Positions 1 to 13,800 of a stretch of 64,000 nucleotides of DNA are shown here, in pieces (the stretch's first letter is position 1; every line of letters begins with the position of its first letter). The translations under genes were made by a program, and so were the position numbers. Source of the DNA: Numida meleagris (lineage: Eukaryota; Chordata; Aves; Galliformes; Numididae). Below the pieces are notes generated by a model, which had not been told where the DNA came from, did no database searches, and was given only the letters and a program-made list of their open reading frames with translations. The DNA is taken from the NCBI RefSeq assembly GCF_002078875.1, contig NC_034414.1, positions 11,709,348-11,773,347 on the forward strand. Reading direction: 5' to 3'.

Positions 1-1632
1 ATTCTACACTTGCGAGCTGACTGATTAAAAATTCGAGTTACACATACAACGCATGTTTTAAGCAAATGTTACATACTGAGCAGCATTTCAATTATACATT
101 TAACTGTTTGCCATTTTGGCTGCTAAATAATTGCAATGCTGTAAGTAATTGTGCTATCGAACATGCTTTTTCCATTTTGAAGCCCTGTAGGTACAAGAAA
201 TGATCTCTGCGAAACACTGCTAGGGCTGAAAGACTCAATTTTAATTCTTCACAGCAAGAAAAAGACCAAGATGGCACCCAATTTATAGATAAAGTACTTG
301 TCACAAATGTTAATAAGGAGTGGCACAAAAATGTTTAAATTCAACTTGTGTATGTTATGTCAGACTTAAGAAACATTAGAAGCTCAGATTTAGTTCTAAT
401 TAAAATATGAAAATAACGGTTATACTATAGTTCCATATTTCCCAAGTATTACGTACTACCTTTAATAAATTTGTGATTGCAAAACAGAAGACAAAATAGA
501 TGGATGTCTCCAAGTTGTGCACTCATATTTACTGGAAAAGTAAATACAAAGAACTGGCTGTAAAACAGTGTTACTGAGAGGTGGGAATGAAAAGCTGAAT
601 ACTATAAGGGGTGGTTTAAATGCTAGCAATTGACACACATGTACTAAATGCAATTAAGCCTGGTAAAAATTGAGTAGTCCAGTTAGAAATTTTAAAATAA
701 CTACAAAATTCGGCAAATTAAAAACAAAACAAACAAATAAACAAAAAGAGGCATTAGGTATGATGAGCGACAAATCTAAAAGCAAGAGATCTTGTGCAAT
801 GAATTAGGTAAAACAAGGTGACCGTTCTAAAGCTCTAGTGGACCAAATGAAAAATAAATTAAAAGACTACAGCGTAAGTGCAATTACAGTACAATCTTGG
901 TTTAGCACCAAGTGAGCAACTGGGTAGCTTCACCAATTAGAATTGCTTTGGTTAGTATCCAAAACGTATAATTACAAACTTATATTCTGTACAGCATTTA
1001 ATCTCGGAGCACAACGAAAATTCTTATCTTCAGCAGCTTAAATTTGAGCCTTATTAGAATATTCTGCATTTTGAGCTTTAAAGGAGAACTCATTTCAACT
1101 GAAACAAATTTGATCTTAAATTTCTCATAAGTGAGATTAGGTTTCAAAACTTATTATCCATTTCTCCTTAAAAACAAAAACGAAAAACCAACCATGCAAC
1201 CTGCTTGGCCTGATATTGTCACAACTATCTTGCAGCCTTATTTGTGAATTTAAAAGAAAAATAACCACGGTGATTAAGAACATTCTAAAAGGCCCATTCC
1301 ATTATGAAGCAGTTTGAAAATCCTAAAAGTTTCTTACACTTTCTAAATACAATTCTAAGAAAAAACAATCACGTCTCCCAATTCACTCTAATAGAATCTC
1401 TCCTCCACTCAGCACACTGACCTCCGACCAACTTACCTGCCGAATCTGCTACATATACTGTAACTACTAGTAAAAAATGACCATCTGTTACTTGCACTCT
1501 CTGAACTCATTTTATACTATATAACACTAATTTAATTATACTAGAAGCATCACACGCGCTCAAGTGAAAGTGCTTGCTAGGAAAAAAAAAAAAATCCAAA
1601 GATATTTCTAGTTTAGTCCCTTTAAGGCATAT
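1..1632 (-). other. PLEKHA7 short-isoform 3' UTR and/or intron of a longer isoform
   Basis: No coding exon could be recognised here. On the gene strand there is no AATAAA; ATTAAA variants lie at 1531-1536, 997-1002 and 461-466. The sequence is AT-rich and unique-looking, without an evident transposon. If the terminal donor is used, the same region is intronic. Confidence 0.5.
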
Positions 1633-1842
1633 CTAACATACTGAGCCTATGTCTGCAGAAATGGGCCTGATGAAAGACCGAGATGAAACAGACTGCCTTT
1701 CTCCTTGGCTAAGGGTTCTCTTGCGTTCACGAACTAATGCCTTCTGATGTCGTTTCATTCTTTCTAGTTGTTCCTCTGCACTCATCTTGCCTCTTTGGTG
1801 GTCTCCAGAGTATAAACGTTCCAAGGCACTCTTTGGTCTCTC
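1633..1842 (-). CDS. PLEKHA7: PLEKHA7 window exon 20: C-terminal exon with stop
   Basis: Residues 980-1048 and stop (1633-1635). Encodes [20 protein letters not shown], then [32 protein letters not shown] and a tail ending ADIGSVC. The acceptor follows taacttcttcag. The last codons TCA GTA TGT TAG contain gtatgt, a usable 5' splice site, so the VC-stop ending reads through a donor; splicing there would end the exon at 1642 after Ser and continue into exons beyond the left edge. Confidence 0.95.
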   Translation of the reverse strand, partial: ERPKSALERLYSGDHQRGKMSAEEQLERMKRHQKALVRERKRTLSQGERQSVSSRSFIRPISADIGSVC

Positions 1843-4800
1843 CTGAAGAAGTTATAAGGCACACAAAACATGCGTTGGAATTAATAGTTTATAAGGAGTG
1901 TACAAATAAACAGCAGCTTTCTCCTACCTTATTTCTAAATTAAGATGATTTTGCTCTATTACTATGAATTAATTTACATATTTCAACTCTATAATTTCTA
2001 TTAGCACAGGCGATTTTGGTTCCAAACTTTGTTTTTATAAATCTATTAGAAATGCAGTAAGTTGTCTTTCTACTTCCTGATTCATTTAAGAGAATTAGAA
2101 AATAAATAGTACTAGATCATTGAAGATGGGTCCTCTCCCATGGTATTAGAATCCCATCTCCTGCTATGCAACATATACTCTGGGTTTAAGAAAAATTTGG
2201 AAGATCAAGAGAGTAGCCTTCAGATGCTCTTTTAAAACTTACCTTGGACCTATCCCTTCGAAGAGTTGCATATGATGAAATGGTGGATGACTGGTGCAAT
2301 CTGGAAGTTGATCCAGATAAACCTTTGTAAGGAAAAAGAGAATGCTTTAAAACCAAAGGATGGACAAAAGGATGACGTGTCAGATACTTTCTTTTTCATA
2401 TGATACTCTCATTATTTTAGTTCACATTTCACATTTTTTTTCAGTTCAGAAGGCCATGAGAGGCAGGAAATTTCATTTCAGCCACAACTGATGTGTTTCA
2501 GGTCACTACTGATCAAAATGCAGAAACATCTATGATACTTTAAACGTAAATTAAATGAAGTATGGGGTGAACTCAGCTGTGCAACAACAGATAGGTTTTA
2601 CAAATAATCACATCTAAGAAGAACATCAAACCTTAACAATATTTAGAGTTACAGGGATAAGAAATAAGATGAGAATGGATTAAAAAAAATAAACTACTTT
2701 TCCCCAAGTATCCTCTCTATCCTCATCTGTTATATAGTGAGCAGAGTTTAGCACAATGAGATCCTACTGACAAGTCACATGTAGTGATTGGAGGCATTAC
2801 ATTCTTATTCTTTACCACTTCAATTTCATTGACTTCCACAGGCAATGCATGTGTTTAAAAAATTCACTTGAGTTTTTAAATACAACACAGAAATTATAAA
2901 GAAAAGCAACTCTGAATATAGGAGATATTCTAACAGCTAATTTCATTTGAGGCCCCATCTTGAGTACTGTGTTCAGTTTTGGGTGCCTCAGTACACAAAG
3001 GACATTGAGGTACTGCAGCATGTCCAAAGAAGGGCAACAAGGCTTGTGAAGGGCTTGGAGAATATGCCCTACAAAGAGAGACTAAAGGAACTGGGGCTGT
3101 TTAGTCTGCGGAAGAGGAGACTGAGGGGAGACCTCATTGCTCTCTTCAAATATCTGAAAGGTGATTGCAGTGAGAGCGGGGTTGGTCTCCTCTCACTGGT
3201 GACAGGTGACAGGACATGGGGAAAAGGCCTCATTTCCCCTTGTGTCAGGGGAGGTTTAGGTTGGATATCAGGAAAAACTTCTTTACAGAAAGGGTTGCTA
3301 AGCACTGGAACAGGCTCCCTAGGGAGGTGGTTGAGTCACCATCCCTGAATGTGTTTAAAAACCGTTTGGATGTGGTGCTCAGGGACATGACTTAGTGGTG
3401 GGTTGTCAGAGTTATAGTAGTATGGTTAGGTTGCGGTTTGTCTCGATGATCTTAAAGGTCTTTTCCAACCTGAGCAATTCTATGATTCTATGACTCCATG
3501 ATTTTTTTTTGCTATGCTTTTTGTTTCTTTGTTTTTAAGAATTACATACAAAGCTCCTTTGCAAAAGGCTGGTTATCCATAATAACACCATTAAAATCAC
3601 AAAATCTCTAGAACTTCACAGCACTGTGTCGTTAACCTAAAAATAACAATCTCAAGATAAAGATCACCTCCAGAAAATCCTAGGAGAGAAGCTCCTAGAC
3701 AAAAAGTACTGTTAAAAATCAACTATGTTAATTCCTGGCTTACCACGAGTAGGCAGTGTCTGGTATCCACTATCAACGGTTATGAAACCGCTGGAAGGTT
3801 GGCTGAGGTCACCACCTATCATTGCTAGTTCTGGTTCACTCACATATGAACGCAGTTCTACCTGTGTGGAAAGATATTTACTGGCTCAAATGAAATCACA
3901 GACAGCAAGTCTTAATAGTCTTAAAACAAATCCCAGCAATTTTGTTTCTGGATTACTCAATCTGTCTCTGCCATTACTATAACGCACTGACCTCTTCCCT
4001 TCTCTCTCCCCCCACCCCTTATTACAAGATCTGGCAGTATATGTATTTCACAGACACTATCGTCTATTATTGGTCTACATGTTCCTTAAAGCCCAGATGG
4101 TCTATGAGTGCTCACCCTATAATCGCCATTTACATACTGTCCTTGTTCTCTGTCTCTCTTTCTTTCATCTGACTGACGTTTCAGGCCTCGCACTGATGTG
4201 TGTCTGATGACAGTTGCTTCTCTTGGGAGAGGTGGAACAGCTGGTGGTTGATCCTCAGGACTGTATAACTGAGGGAGAGGAGGTCTGGGCGGTGCTTCAT
4301 CTTCCTGGTCAGAGGAAAGCACAGGTATGTGGCAAACAGTCTGGTATAAACTGTCTGAAAGTTCCTAACATTATACAAATTATTTATGGTTGCTTTAGCA
4401 TGCTCTTCTCTGTCCACCAGAAGCTTGAGTTCTTGAACGCAAAGAAGACCCAAGAAAGCAAACAACCAATGAACCAAAAAGCATTACCAAAGAGCAAGGA
4501 AGGCTCTGCTTTGGTATGTTCTTAGACAGTATCTGGCAACTGTAAGCCTCCAGGTTACAAACATAGGAATAGAGGAAATGGCCTCAAGTTGCACCAAGGG
4601 AGATTCAGGTTGGACGCTAGGAAATACTTCTCCAAAAGAGTGGTCAGGTGCTGGAACGGGCTGCCCATAGATGTGGTGGAGTCACTGATTCTGAAGGTGT
4701 TCAAGAAATGTTTAGACATTGTACAGAGGGACATGGTTTAGTGGGAAATATTGGTAATAGGTGGACAGTTGGACTGGATGACCTTGGAGGTCTTTTCCAA

Positions 4801-7800
4801 CCTTGGTGATTCAATGATTCTATATACTGTCCCGTATTTTTTACTGCTCAGTTTTCTTACAGCCCCCAAGTGTCTCCCTGCTGTGCCTCCACTCTGCATG
4901 CACTTAGCAACCACTAAAGCTTTCTGTCAGAAGCAAATGGAAACAGCGGAAAACAAAGCTTGCGATAACAGTACTTACAACCTTTGGCATTAGCCTAACA
5001 GGCGACTGAAGAGGTGGCTCAATTTTTTTCAGCTGTGGTGCTTGTTGCTGCGTTCTGGCCTGGAAATAAGGCTGTGGATACAGCCTCACCTCTAGAGAAG
5101 GTTTGACCAGGCTGGAAGGAGGGCTCTGTGGAACTGAAGGTTTGCTTTCCACAGTTGTGAGAGAAGCTGGTAAGGAAGGCACTGTAGACTGAGAAAATGA
5201 AGGCACTATTTTTCTTTCTATAGGGAAGAAATACGCACATTTGTTAGATGCTGTGTTTCTTATATCTATCAACAACATTGATACACATAGAAATTAATAT
5301 CATTACACTTAAAAAAAAACAGGCCTAATACTCTGCACATTATTTTCAACACAAATTGTTTAAGGCTTTTTTTGAATATATAAATCTATGACTGCTTGAT
5401 TATGGCAGGGGTGGGAAACATTTTCTTGACGAGGATCAAATAAGCCTTTCTGGCTAAAAATAAGAATGTATTCAAAGAAATCCCTTGGCAAGAGGCAGCA
5501 GGAGAGAAGGAAGGAAAAGTCCACAAGTCATATGCAGTCATTACAATGGCTGGATATGGCCCCACATCTCAGAATCCTTTGGATGGCTATAGAGCTAGAC
5601 ACAGCTAACCACCAATAGCCATACCTTAAATAAAATAAAATCTCACCAAGAACAATTTCATCTCCGTATGTAAAAGGTAAGCAAAGATACTCAAAATACA
5701 AAATGAATTTACAAGAGGCATTAACAGCCTCTTGCTATGCCAATGTTCTCCTCTTTTATTTAAAACACAATAAAGCAATTGAAATGCAGACCACACATAC
5801 TTGTCCTTCTTCTATTCCATAGCTGATGTTGCTGCTTTGCCCACAGAACACCTGCCTGAAGAGGGAGGGGGAAGGCAACTGGGGCAAGGGCAGTCAGGCA
5901 GCATCCAAGGGGAAGAAAAAAAAAAAAAGGCAAAAAAAAAAAGCAGAGGAATGCAGAGAGGAGCTCCCAGGCAGCATACAGAACAGATAGTACTTTGGTA
6001 TGAGTCTGGTGTATGTGAGAAGCTATTTCTGTGACCTGCATAATTTATCCCACTGCTATTGTTCTCTTTTTTACGGCTTGTTACACGTCAGTATGACAAA
6101 CAGAAAAACACACACATTTTTGCTGGCTCAACCAAAGAAAAGCCAAAATAACATGCCCAAGCTACAGAGATTTCCGAGGCAGATGCTACCAGAAATAACA
6201 ATGTTGTCTGCAGTGGAACATACTTCTAGATAATTCACATAGATTCAAAGATTCAGTTGCATTTGTATATTTTTTTACATATTAATTACATTTGCTTTAC
6301 CTGGATTCTTGATAGAGTCTACTATGGTTTTGTAATTTGCTTTATTTGCACTCAAGCCAGCCGTAACATCTTCAATTCTCCACAAGTCTTTTTGTATTTG
6401 TGTTTTCTCCTATAGTTTTCAAAAAAAGAAAAAAATAAGTTATATCCCTTTTTAACTTATAATGGATTTATCCGTCTTTTGTTACCAAAACCAAACTAAT
6501 GTTTCAGAACTTACATGAGAACTTATGAGCATAGAAATATGTTATACAATTATTTTAAAATTTAAAACAAATAAAAAACACATCACGCACAGACCAACAT
6601 ATTCTGCACACAGGCCCATAGAATTTAGAGCATTTTCTGAGTCTTGGAAGATCTTCCAGAGAAGACATGGGGAATGAGACATCTCTATATAGTTCTCTAC
6701 AATAGTATTCAGGCTACAAAATCTTGGTTTAATATTCTACATAAAGTGAGCTTACAGAACCTTTTAAATTGAACTTCTTCCTTAAATCCTCTAGCACGCT
6801 TTAGGATGCTAAGGTATCATTACAAAACTTCTCTTTGCAGATTTAGAGGAAATGTCCAATATTAAAAAGAAGAAATATATGGCAATTTTATAGCATTATT
6901 CATGGAGACGGCAAACAGCCTTTAATGAATTAAATATAAAACCAGAAATAACTCAGAAGAGATGATAAACTTAATTTCTTTTTATACTTGGATGGTTAGG
7001 CCTACTGGATATGGTGTGCTCTTCAGTCTCAACTTGTATCCTATTTGTTCTACTGATTCTTCTCAGCAGGCAAGAATGAAAAGCTGTATCCACAGTCTGG
7101 AATCTGCCTTTGTGTATCTTGTAGCTCGAGGCCATGGCTACTGAAGCCATCGCTTCAGACATGTGTTCATTGCAATCATCATAAATAGCTGTTTCCATCT
7201 GAGGTTTAAGGTGTGTGGCTTTTTTTTGGTTGTTTTTTTCCCCCCACAGGTTATAAGCAATCTTGTTAATTTACAGTAATCCATTATTTTTCCTAAGGAA
7301 TCAATGTCTTATTACTCTTCCTTCAAAAAACTGCCATTAATAAAAAAATTAATAATATTGCGGCAGAAGGTAGTGCAACACTGTAGTAAAGAATTGTTTA
7401 CAAACTCCTTAAGAACCCTAGGAATCTATCACTTGCCAGGAGCTGCAAAATAACTACTAATTAATCCCATAAACTTGAAAGAGAAAAACTTTAGTAAAAG
7501 CTCGTACACCTCATAAAAATAGAGAAAGCATATCAATTGCTTTCTACTTTCTGTCTTAGCTCAGAAAATATGTTCAGTCAAGTTATAGATCAGCAAACAG
7601 GATGCCAAGAACACACACATTTAAATGATGGAGAACGTTATTTGCCTGTAGTAAACTCACTCCATGGATGGGACATCTTGAAAGATTGTCAGAACACAAA
7701 CTATAAATTTGCACATTTCATTACATTTTTCTGAGATTAATCATACTACAAGGAACCAAATGATGGATTTACAATGATTAAGTCTCAAGACTGGTTAAAA

Positions 7801-10800
7801 ATCCCCACGTACAAAAAAAATCCTGCTTCTGAAATCACTCAGAAACTGTATGATCAGTGATATACACAAACCACAAGATCTTTTAATATTATTTCTTCCC
7901 ATTACTTAAATCTTGATGTGAAGAGAATATTTTAAACAAAAAAAAATGAAGTAGATCTAAAATATAAACAACTTAATTCATTTTTAAATTATGAAAGCCA
8001 GGACTGCTGTTTACCAAAGGATATAAAAATACTTTTTGGCAAGCGTGAAAAGTTAGTTTGGAGAGATAAATCAATTTCTCTAAATTCCTTCACAGAGAAA
8101 CATAATTTAGAATTATTTTACAAAACAAGAGCAGAAACACTTACCAACAGGTTATCACTTAAAAAATACTTCTACGTTAATTTCAGCATGACCTGATCCC
8201 CCCCCGACTCTTAAACAAGAGACAACAAAGCTACACTCTTAAAAGTAAGATTTACTTTGAACAAGCTACTTGAACTATTTAGTTTTTAATCTGTTAATTA
8301 ATGCTATATGGCAACACGCATCTGCAACTTTTTAGAATTTTTAGTAATATTTAATGAAGAATGTATTTTTTTTCAGTATCACGTGTATTTATTTAATGCT
8401 ATTGCAAAATGCTAGATAAATAATCTTGTGCCTATAAACACTTAGGTAGCGATCCAAAGTCTAATGATAATAGGTACTTATAATGAAACTTCTCTGAAGG
8501 AATATGATTTTAAGAATATTCACTACTTCCTGGGAAAATCAGTTTCTCTTAATATCTCCAAAATAGATATTCAGAAACAGACACATACATTAGAGTGTGT
8601 GTGTGTATATATATATCAGTATACACACATGAAAGGCATATTATGCATAGGTATGTTTAGGCATACGCTTGACATGTGATGTTTATTACATTAAATTAAC
8701 ATTTGTTCTGTGTAAACCATCTGCCCATCTATGTGTACTGCTAAATCACATGCCACACAGACAGTATTTTAAGCAAGTTCAGTACACAACTGAAAACTAT
8801 TTATTAAAGTATTTTGTTCAAGCACGTTCCGTGTAGACTTAAAAATCCCCTTTATTAATCAAATCAACTTCATACAGACTTGATTTTTATTCTAAAATAC
8901 CCCTGGGATGTTTTGGAGGAATGTATTTTACAGCTGAGCTCAAATAAGTGATACTCTGGCTCTAGAAACTGAATACACACAGACAACAAAACAAACAAAA
9001 ACATTACCAAATTTAAAAGTGGCTGAAAATGGAATTTGAAGATTGATACATCTAGGAAGGTTTAACAGATCTTGTTTTGATACAAGAAGTTTAGCCATTA
9101 ATAGTGAAAACAAGAATACTAACCTCTGATCTGATGTTTGTTGCAAATATGTAAATTAAAAATGTTAACAAGTTGAGTTTTTTGCTCCAAAATATTTGGA
9201 AAAGTATGCTAAGATTTCAGCCAATTAAATACATTGGCTTTGTTCCTTGTGTTTTGTTTTTTAAAATTAAGCTGTTGTGCTTAGACACAGGAAAAATAAC
9301 CTGGACTATATTCCTGGCTCTAAGAATAAAATCATCAGTTATAAGCAGGTATGCAGAATTAATCTCATATGCCACATCCAGTTCAGCAAACAGAATAGCT
9401 TAGCTTCAAGCAAAGCTTCTTTGTAAGATTCAAAACTGAATAATTGATTTAAAACTGAGATGCTGTTAAACACTTATTCCACTTCACAAAACAATCTGCA
9501 GAGATAAATCTTCCATAAATAGAAGAACATGACAAAGAGCAAGTAATGACAATAACAAGCCAGCGACTGATGTTCTTAAAAATGGATAAAGAATCCAACG
9601 TCAGATCAAATAAATGTATGACTAAGAAGTCCTACATAGTCTTATAAATTAAATACGTTATCAATGTCAAGATGTCAGCATGTAATAAAAACATAATAAA
9701 ATAATGACAAATTTGCATAGACAACTTATAAGAAACTATTAGACATGCTGGAAGATAGCTAGTTACTGCACAGCTATGCTGCTAAGATTTCTGAACTTTG
9801 CAAACTAAGACGTGACAGCTGAATACAATGCAAAAATTACAGAGAATCTCTCTTATGAGAGAGAGCTTTCAAGTTCAGAGATAATCTTCTCACAAGTAAA
9901 CCAGTGCCTGGAAACAGACCCACCTGAGATACCAATGAACTATTCATCTGTTCCTGTAAGGCTTTTTTCAGCTGGCTCACGTCGTTTTCTAGTTTCAGAT
10001 ATTCTTTCCAGGCATTTTCCATTTCCTAATAACAAAGATAATACTCTAGCACAATTATGATCAATCAGGATATCGCTAGCAATTCTCTAATTGAGCAATT
10101 GAGTGTTTTTCAGACGGACTTTTTCCTTTATAAAGAGAAGCAAAAAAGTATGTTTTGTGGCCTGTATTTATATATATATACACACAGCTTCTAACTTGAA
10201 GATACACTTCAAAATGCTTTATTGCTTGCAAGATTACATCAAGAATCCCTAGTTAAGAAATTCAGACACAAAACCGTTTCTTAAGCTTAAAACTGCTGTT
10301 TAACAGTTTAATTGTGTATGGTTTTATGTACTACTCCAGTTCTACTTCCTTTCTACCTTCCTGCTCTACTTAAAACAAGTTCATAATTCAACAGGCACCT
10401 AAACCAGAAATGATATTATAAGACACAACATAGGATATTCTTTTAAAGTTCTGCTTGCAGTGTTGCAATGTCATTGTAAGCAAACAAGCAGACACCTGGA
10501 AAATAAGGCTATCCAATCATTTTTATGTTACTTAAGAGTATTTCCAGCACCCATGGCACCACAGTATGCTTTCTGACCCACAACTGTGAAAATTCAAGTT
10601 TGTGTAAAGAGTGATGGAGTAGGTTTCTTTTCCTCTGAAGTTTGGAAAAGAGATAACTTGGGAGTTGGGCAGTAGTAGTACTGGAGGCCTAGGAAACCAT
10701 GAGAGGAATGGACAGATTGGATAATGACTGGCAGTTCCCCACCCTCGTATATGAACAAGGGTCTATCACATGAAACAAGTGCGAGTCGGCTCAAAACAAA

Positions 10801-13800
10801 TAAAGTGGCTGTTCACACAGTGGGGAACAGATCTACTATGCAAATACCTTGTCAAATAACAGAATTTAACAGGGAAGTGGACTTGGAAATTAGATATACT
10901 GAGGATTACTAAATAGACATAAAATAATGATCTCGGGAATTTTTTGATCAGAAAATAGAAGCTGGATTGATTATCATAGAAAATACCACCCATCTCCAAC
11001 CCTTACTCTTCCCAAAACACATGCTTATGCCCACTGCTGCAGCCCGAACACTGAATGAGAAGAAGCCTTGGACTGGGCCAGTGCAGCCATTCTCACAATG
11101 ACTTGCTACTTGCCAGATTAAATTTGAACAGCTTTAGCAGACAACTTGTATTTTCTACCGGCAGAAAACATTGTACATATACATTTAAATACTACTGGCA
11201 TCATAATGTTCAGATCTTATTACAGAAAAGGTGTTCAAGCAATTCTAATAGCAGTTTTATGAAGAGCAGATCCCGTTTTCATTGAGAGGTAAGATTAATA
11301 CAGTGAGCACACAACACCCAGGCTTATATTATTCTTTCATTGCCAATTCCTACAAATGTTTTTATTTAAGAAAAATGCAACATTAAATTGCATTTGAACT
11401 TTTATTAAGTCATAAGAGTAATGGTAAATTTTGACTTAAGTACAAACAGATTTACCCAATCCCTTTTCCCTTGGAAAAATACCATAGATGCATATTTATA
11501 TCTGCATTGCGAAAAGGATTAGCTGAAAGATTTGCACTTTAAGCCCTATATATGAGACAAAACTATTAAATGAAATTCTGAGCTTTTGGAGGGTGTGCAT
11601 TGAAGAAGAAAGATGGAGAGGTTGCTCATACACTTTTTTTTTCTGATGTACTATCCTGCACAAAAACAGTTCACAATAGGATTAAGGAAAAGTACAGCTT
11701 TACTACAATTGGCATCTTGACTATTGTTTCTTCAAAACAACCTAAAATACGTACTGTTGAAACTTTGGATATTTCAGCCCGAATATGTATAAGATCTTCT
11801 TGCAAAAGTCTTTGCTGGTAAGAAATTTTTTCTGCATGCTGTGGTTGGTCTTTGTACTGTTCCATCTGCCTGTGTAACACCTCCAAAACAGACTCCAGTT
11901 GATCCTAAAAGAGAAGCAGACAACAGTAAGCTTACAGCATTGATGGCAAACTTAATAAACAAATTTATCTGTGTGAATGTAAAAGCTGTCTGCGTCCCCA
12001 GTGTTTCCTCTAAGCCCCTAGGTTAGGATTGGCCTGCTACTGTGGAGACTAGGATGTAAATGAAAAGCTGCGAGAGCCTTAATAAATCACTTAAAACACA
12101 GCATTAACAGTTTATTTATAGACAACTTCTCATTCATGGCTATAGTTAAAGTAGCCATGTGAGGGATTAAAACACTACCTAAACACTAAGTAGGCCTGAT
12201 ACGTTCAGTCAGAAGTAAGTAACAGTTGAGGCATTTTTGCACAACAGCTCTCTGAAGGATATACTTGGATGGCACTTCCATTGCAGAATGCATTTTTTTC
12301 TGAACCACCTGGCCTTAGACTCTTTGACAGCTATAGCTCATTGTCAGGGAAGCAGATAAAGATACACACATGCAAGGGAAGATGAGGAAACACTTTAGGT
12401 ATTGTTTAATAAGATTAATTGTGTATGGTTTTAAAACACTGATTTTCAAAAACGTTTTCTAAAAGTAGGTATTCAACCTTAACATAAAAAAAATATTTTC
12501 CAAATAAAAGTTTATGTACATTTTCAAATAAATGTATTACAAAGCAAGCAGCATCCAGCAATTTGAATTTATTTGCAATTCCATATAAGTATTTTTAATT
12601 TTATTAAAATCTTTTTACTCTTACTTTATTTTCCTTAAGAGCTCTTATTTTGTCCTCCAAATCCTGCAGAATTCTGTCCTGCTCACAGAAAACGCTCAGC
12701 TTGACCTGAAAATAAAACCATATTGGCGTATGTACCATCAGATTTTTTAGAAGAAGAAGAAAAATCTCCTCTAGCAATATTTTATCCCAAAGAGCATAAT
12801 CAATGCAAACAATTAACAGTACAACAAATGGCCAAAACAGCGCCCAGGTTTCTGAAGTGGTAGTTGATACTTACATCGATATCACTTTCTGCAACCTTGA
12901 CGGGTTTAGTACTGCGTTCTTTTAGCGTGTCACGCCCCGTCACCTACGAGGAACAGGTTTGAAAGATCTGAGAAACCTGCTGCAAACTAAAATTTAACTA
13001 CGTTTCAGCAGTGAAAACAAAAGCTTTGTTAAATATTCAAGTTTAACAATGAAGATCAATAAGAAATAAAGTTTTGGAAACAAGTCTCTTAAAAGTGCAT
13101 TTATCTTCTCAAAAACGTAATCAGAAAAGATTATTAGTTATACTATGCTATTTAACAACTCCTAGAGTAGCTTAAAACTGTACAAAATAGCATAATCCCA
13201 TTTGTCTATGGTTACAAATGTTTTGTTCCTGCAAAACCTAACAGTTTTATTTCTTTGCTTTTAATAACTTTCTCAAGCCCAAGAGGACTTAAACAGTACT
13301 TTTAGAACGTGTGATTGCAAGAATAACAGCATTAATCGATGACTAAAACACCTTTCTGGCACCTATTTCATTCAACAAAGGACAGTCTCTTACATAGCAC
13401 AGAATGAATTTTATTAAAGACAGAGTGCTATAAAAGTGCAGGGTGGAATTTAAATGTCATTAATCTATTTTGATATGTTTATAGCATTCCTAATTCCACA
13501 AATCACTGTTTCCATATTCCATTTCTCGTGAGAAGGTTATCTCCTCACATAACTTAGTTTTTAAATTGATACAGAGAGAGTACTATATTACAACTCTGGC
13601 CTCCCAGAAAGCCTAAAATGAAGACGTGTCTATCCCTTCAACTGCTTATATTTGACACTTTTGATGAATAAACAAGGCTAAGAGAACGGTCATATAGTAC
13701 GGCTCGTGAATGTTTTAAAAGCCTTAAAATCAAGACTAAATATTACTCACTTAGAATATTTTTTTAAGATCCATTAAACCAAGTACTATCCTACCAAAGA

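Noticed and set aside
2947..3348. 133-codon plus-strand open frame as a host gene
   Set aside because: It is the C-terminal end of CR1 ORF2, not a host protein.
10309..12433. An 18-bp word (TAATTGTGTATGGTTTTA) at 10309-10326 and 12416-12433
   Set aside because: Similarity does not extend clearly beyond the word; AT-rich chance match or a tiny repeat remnant, too weak to call.
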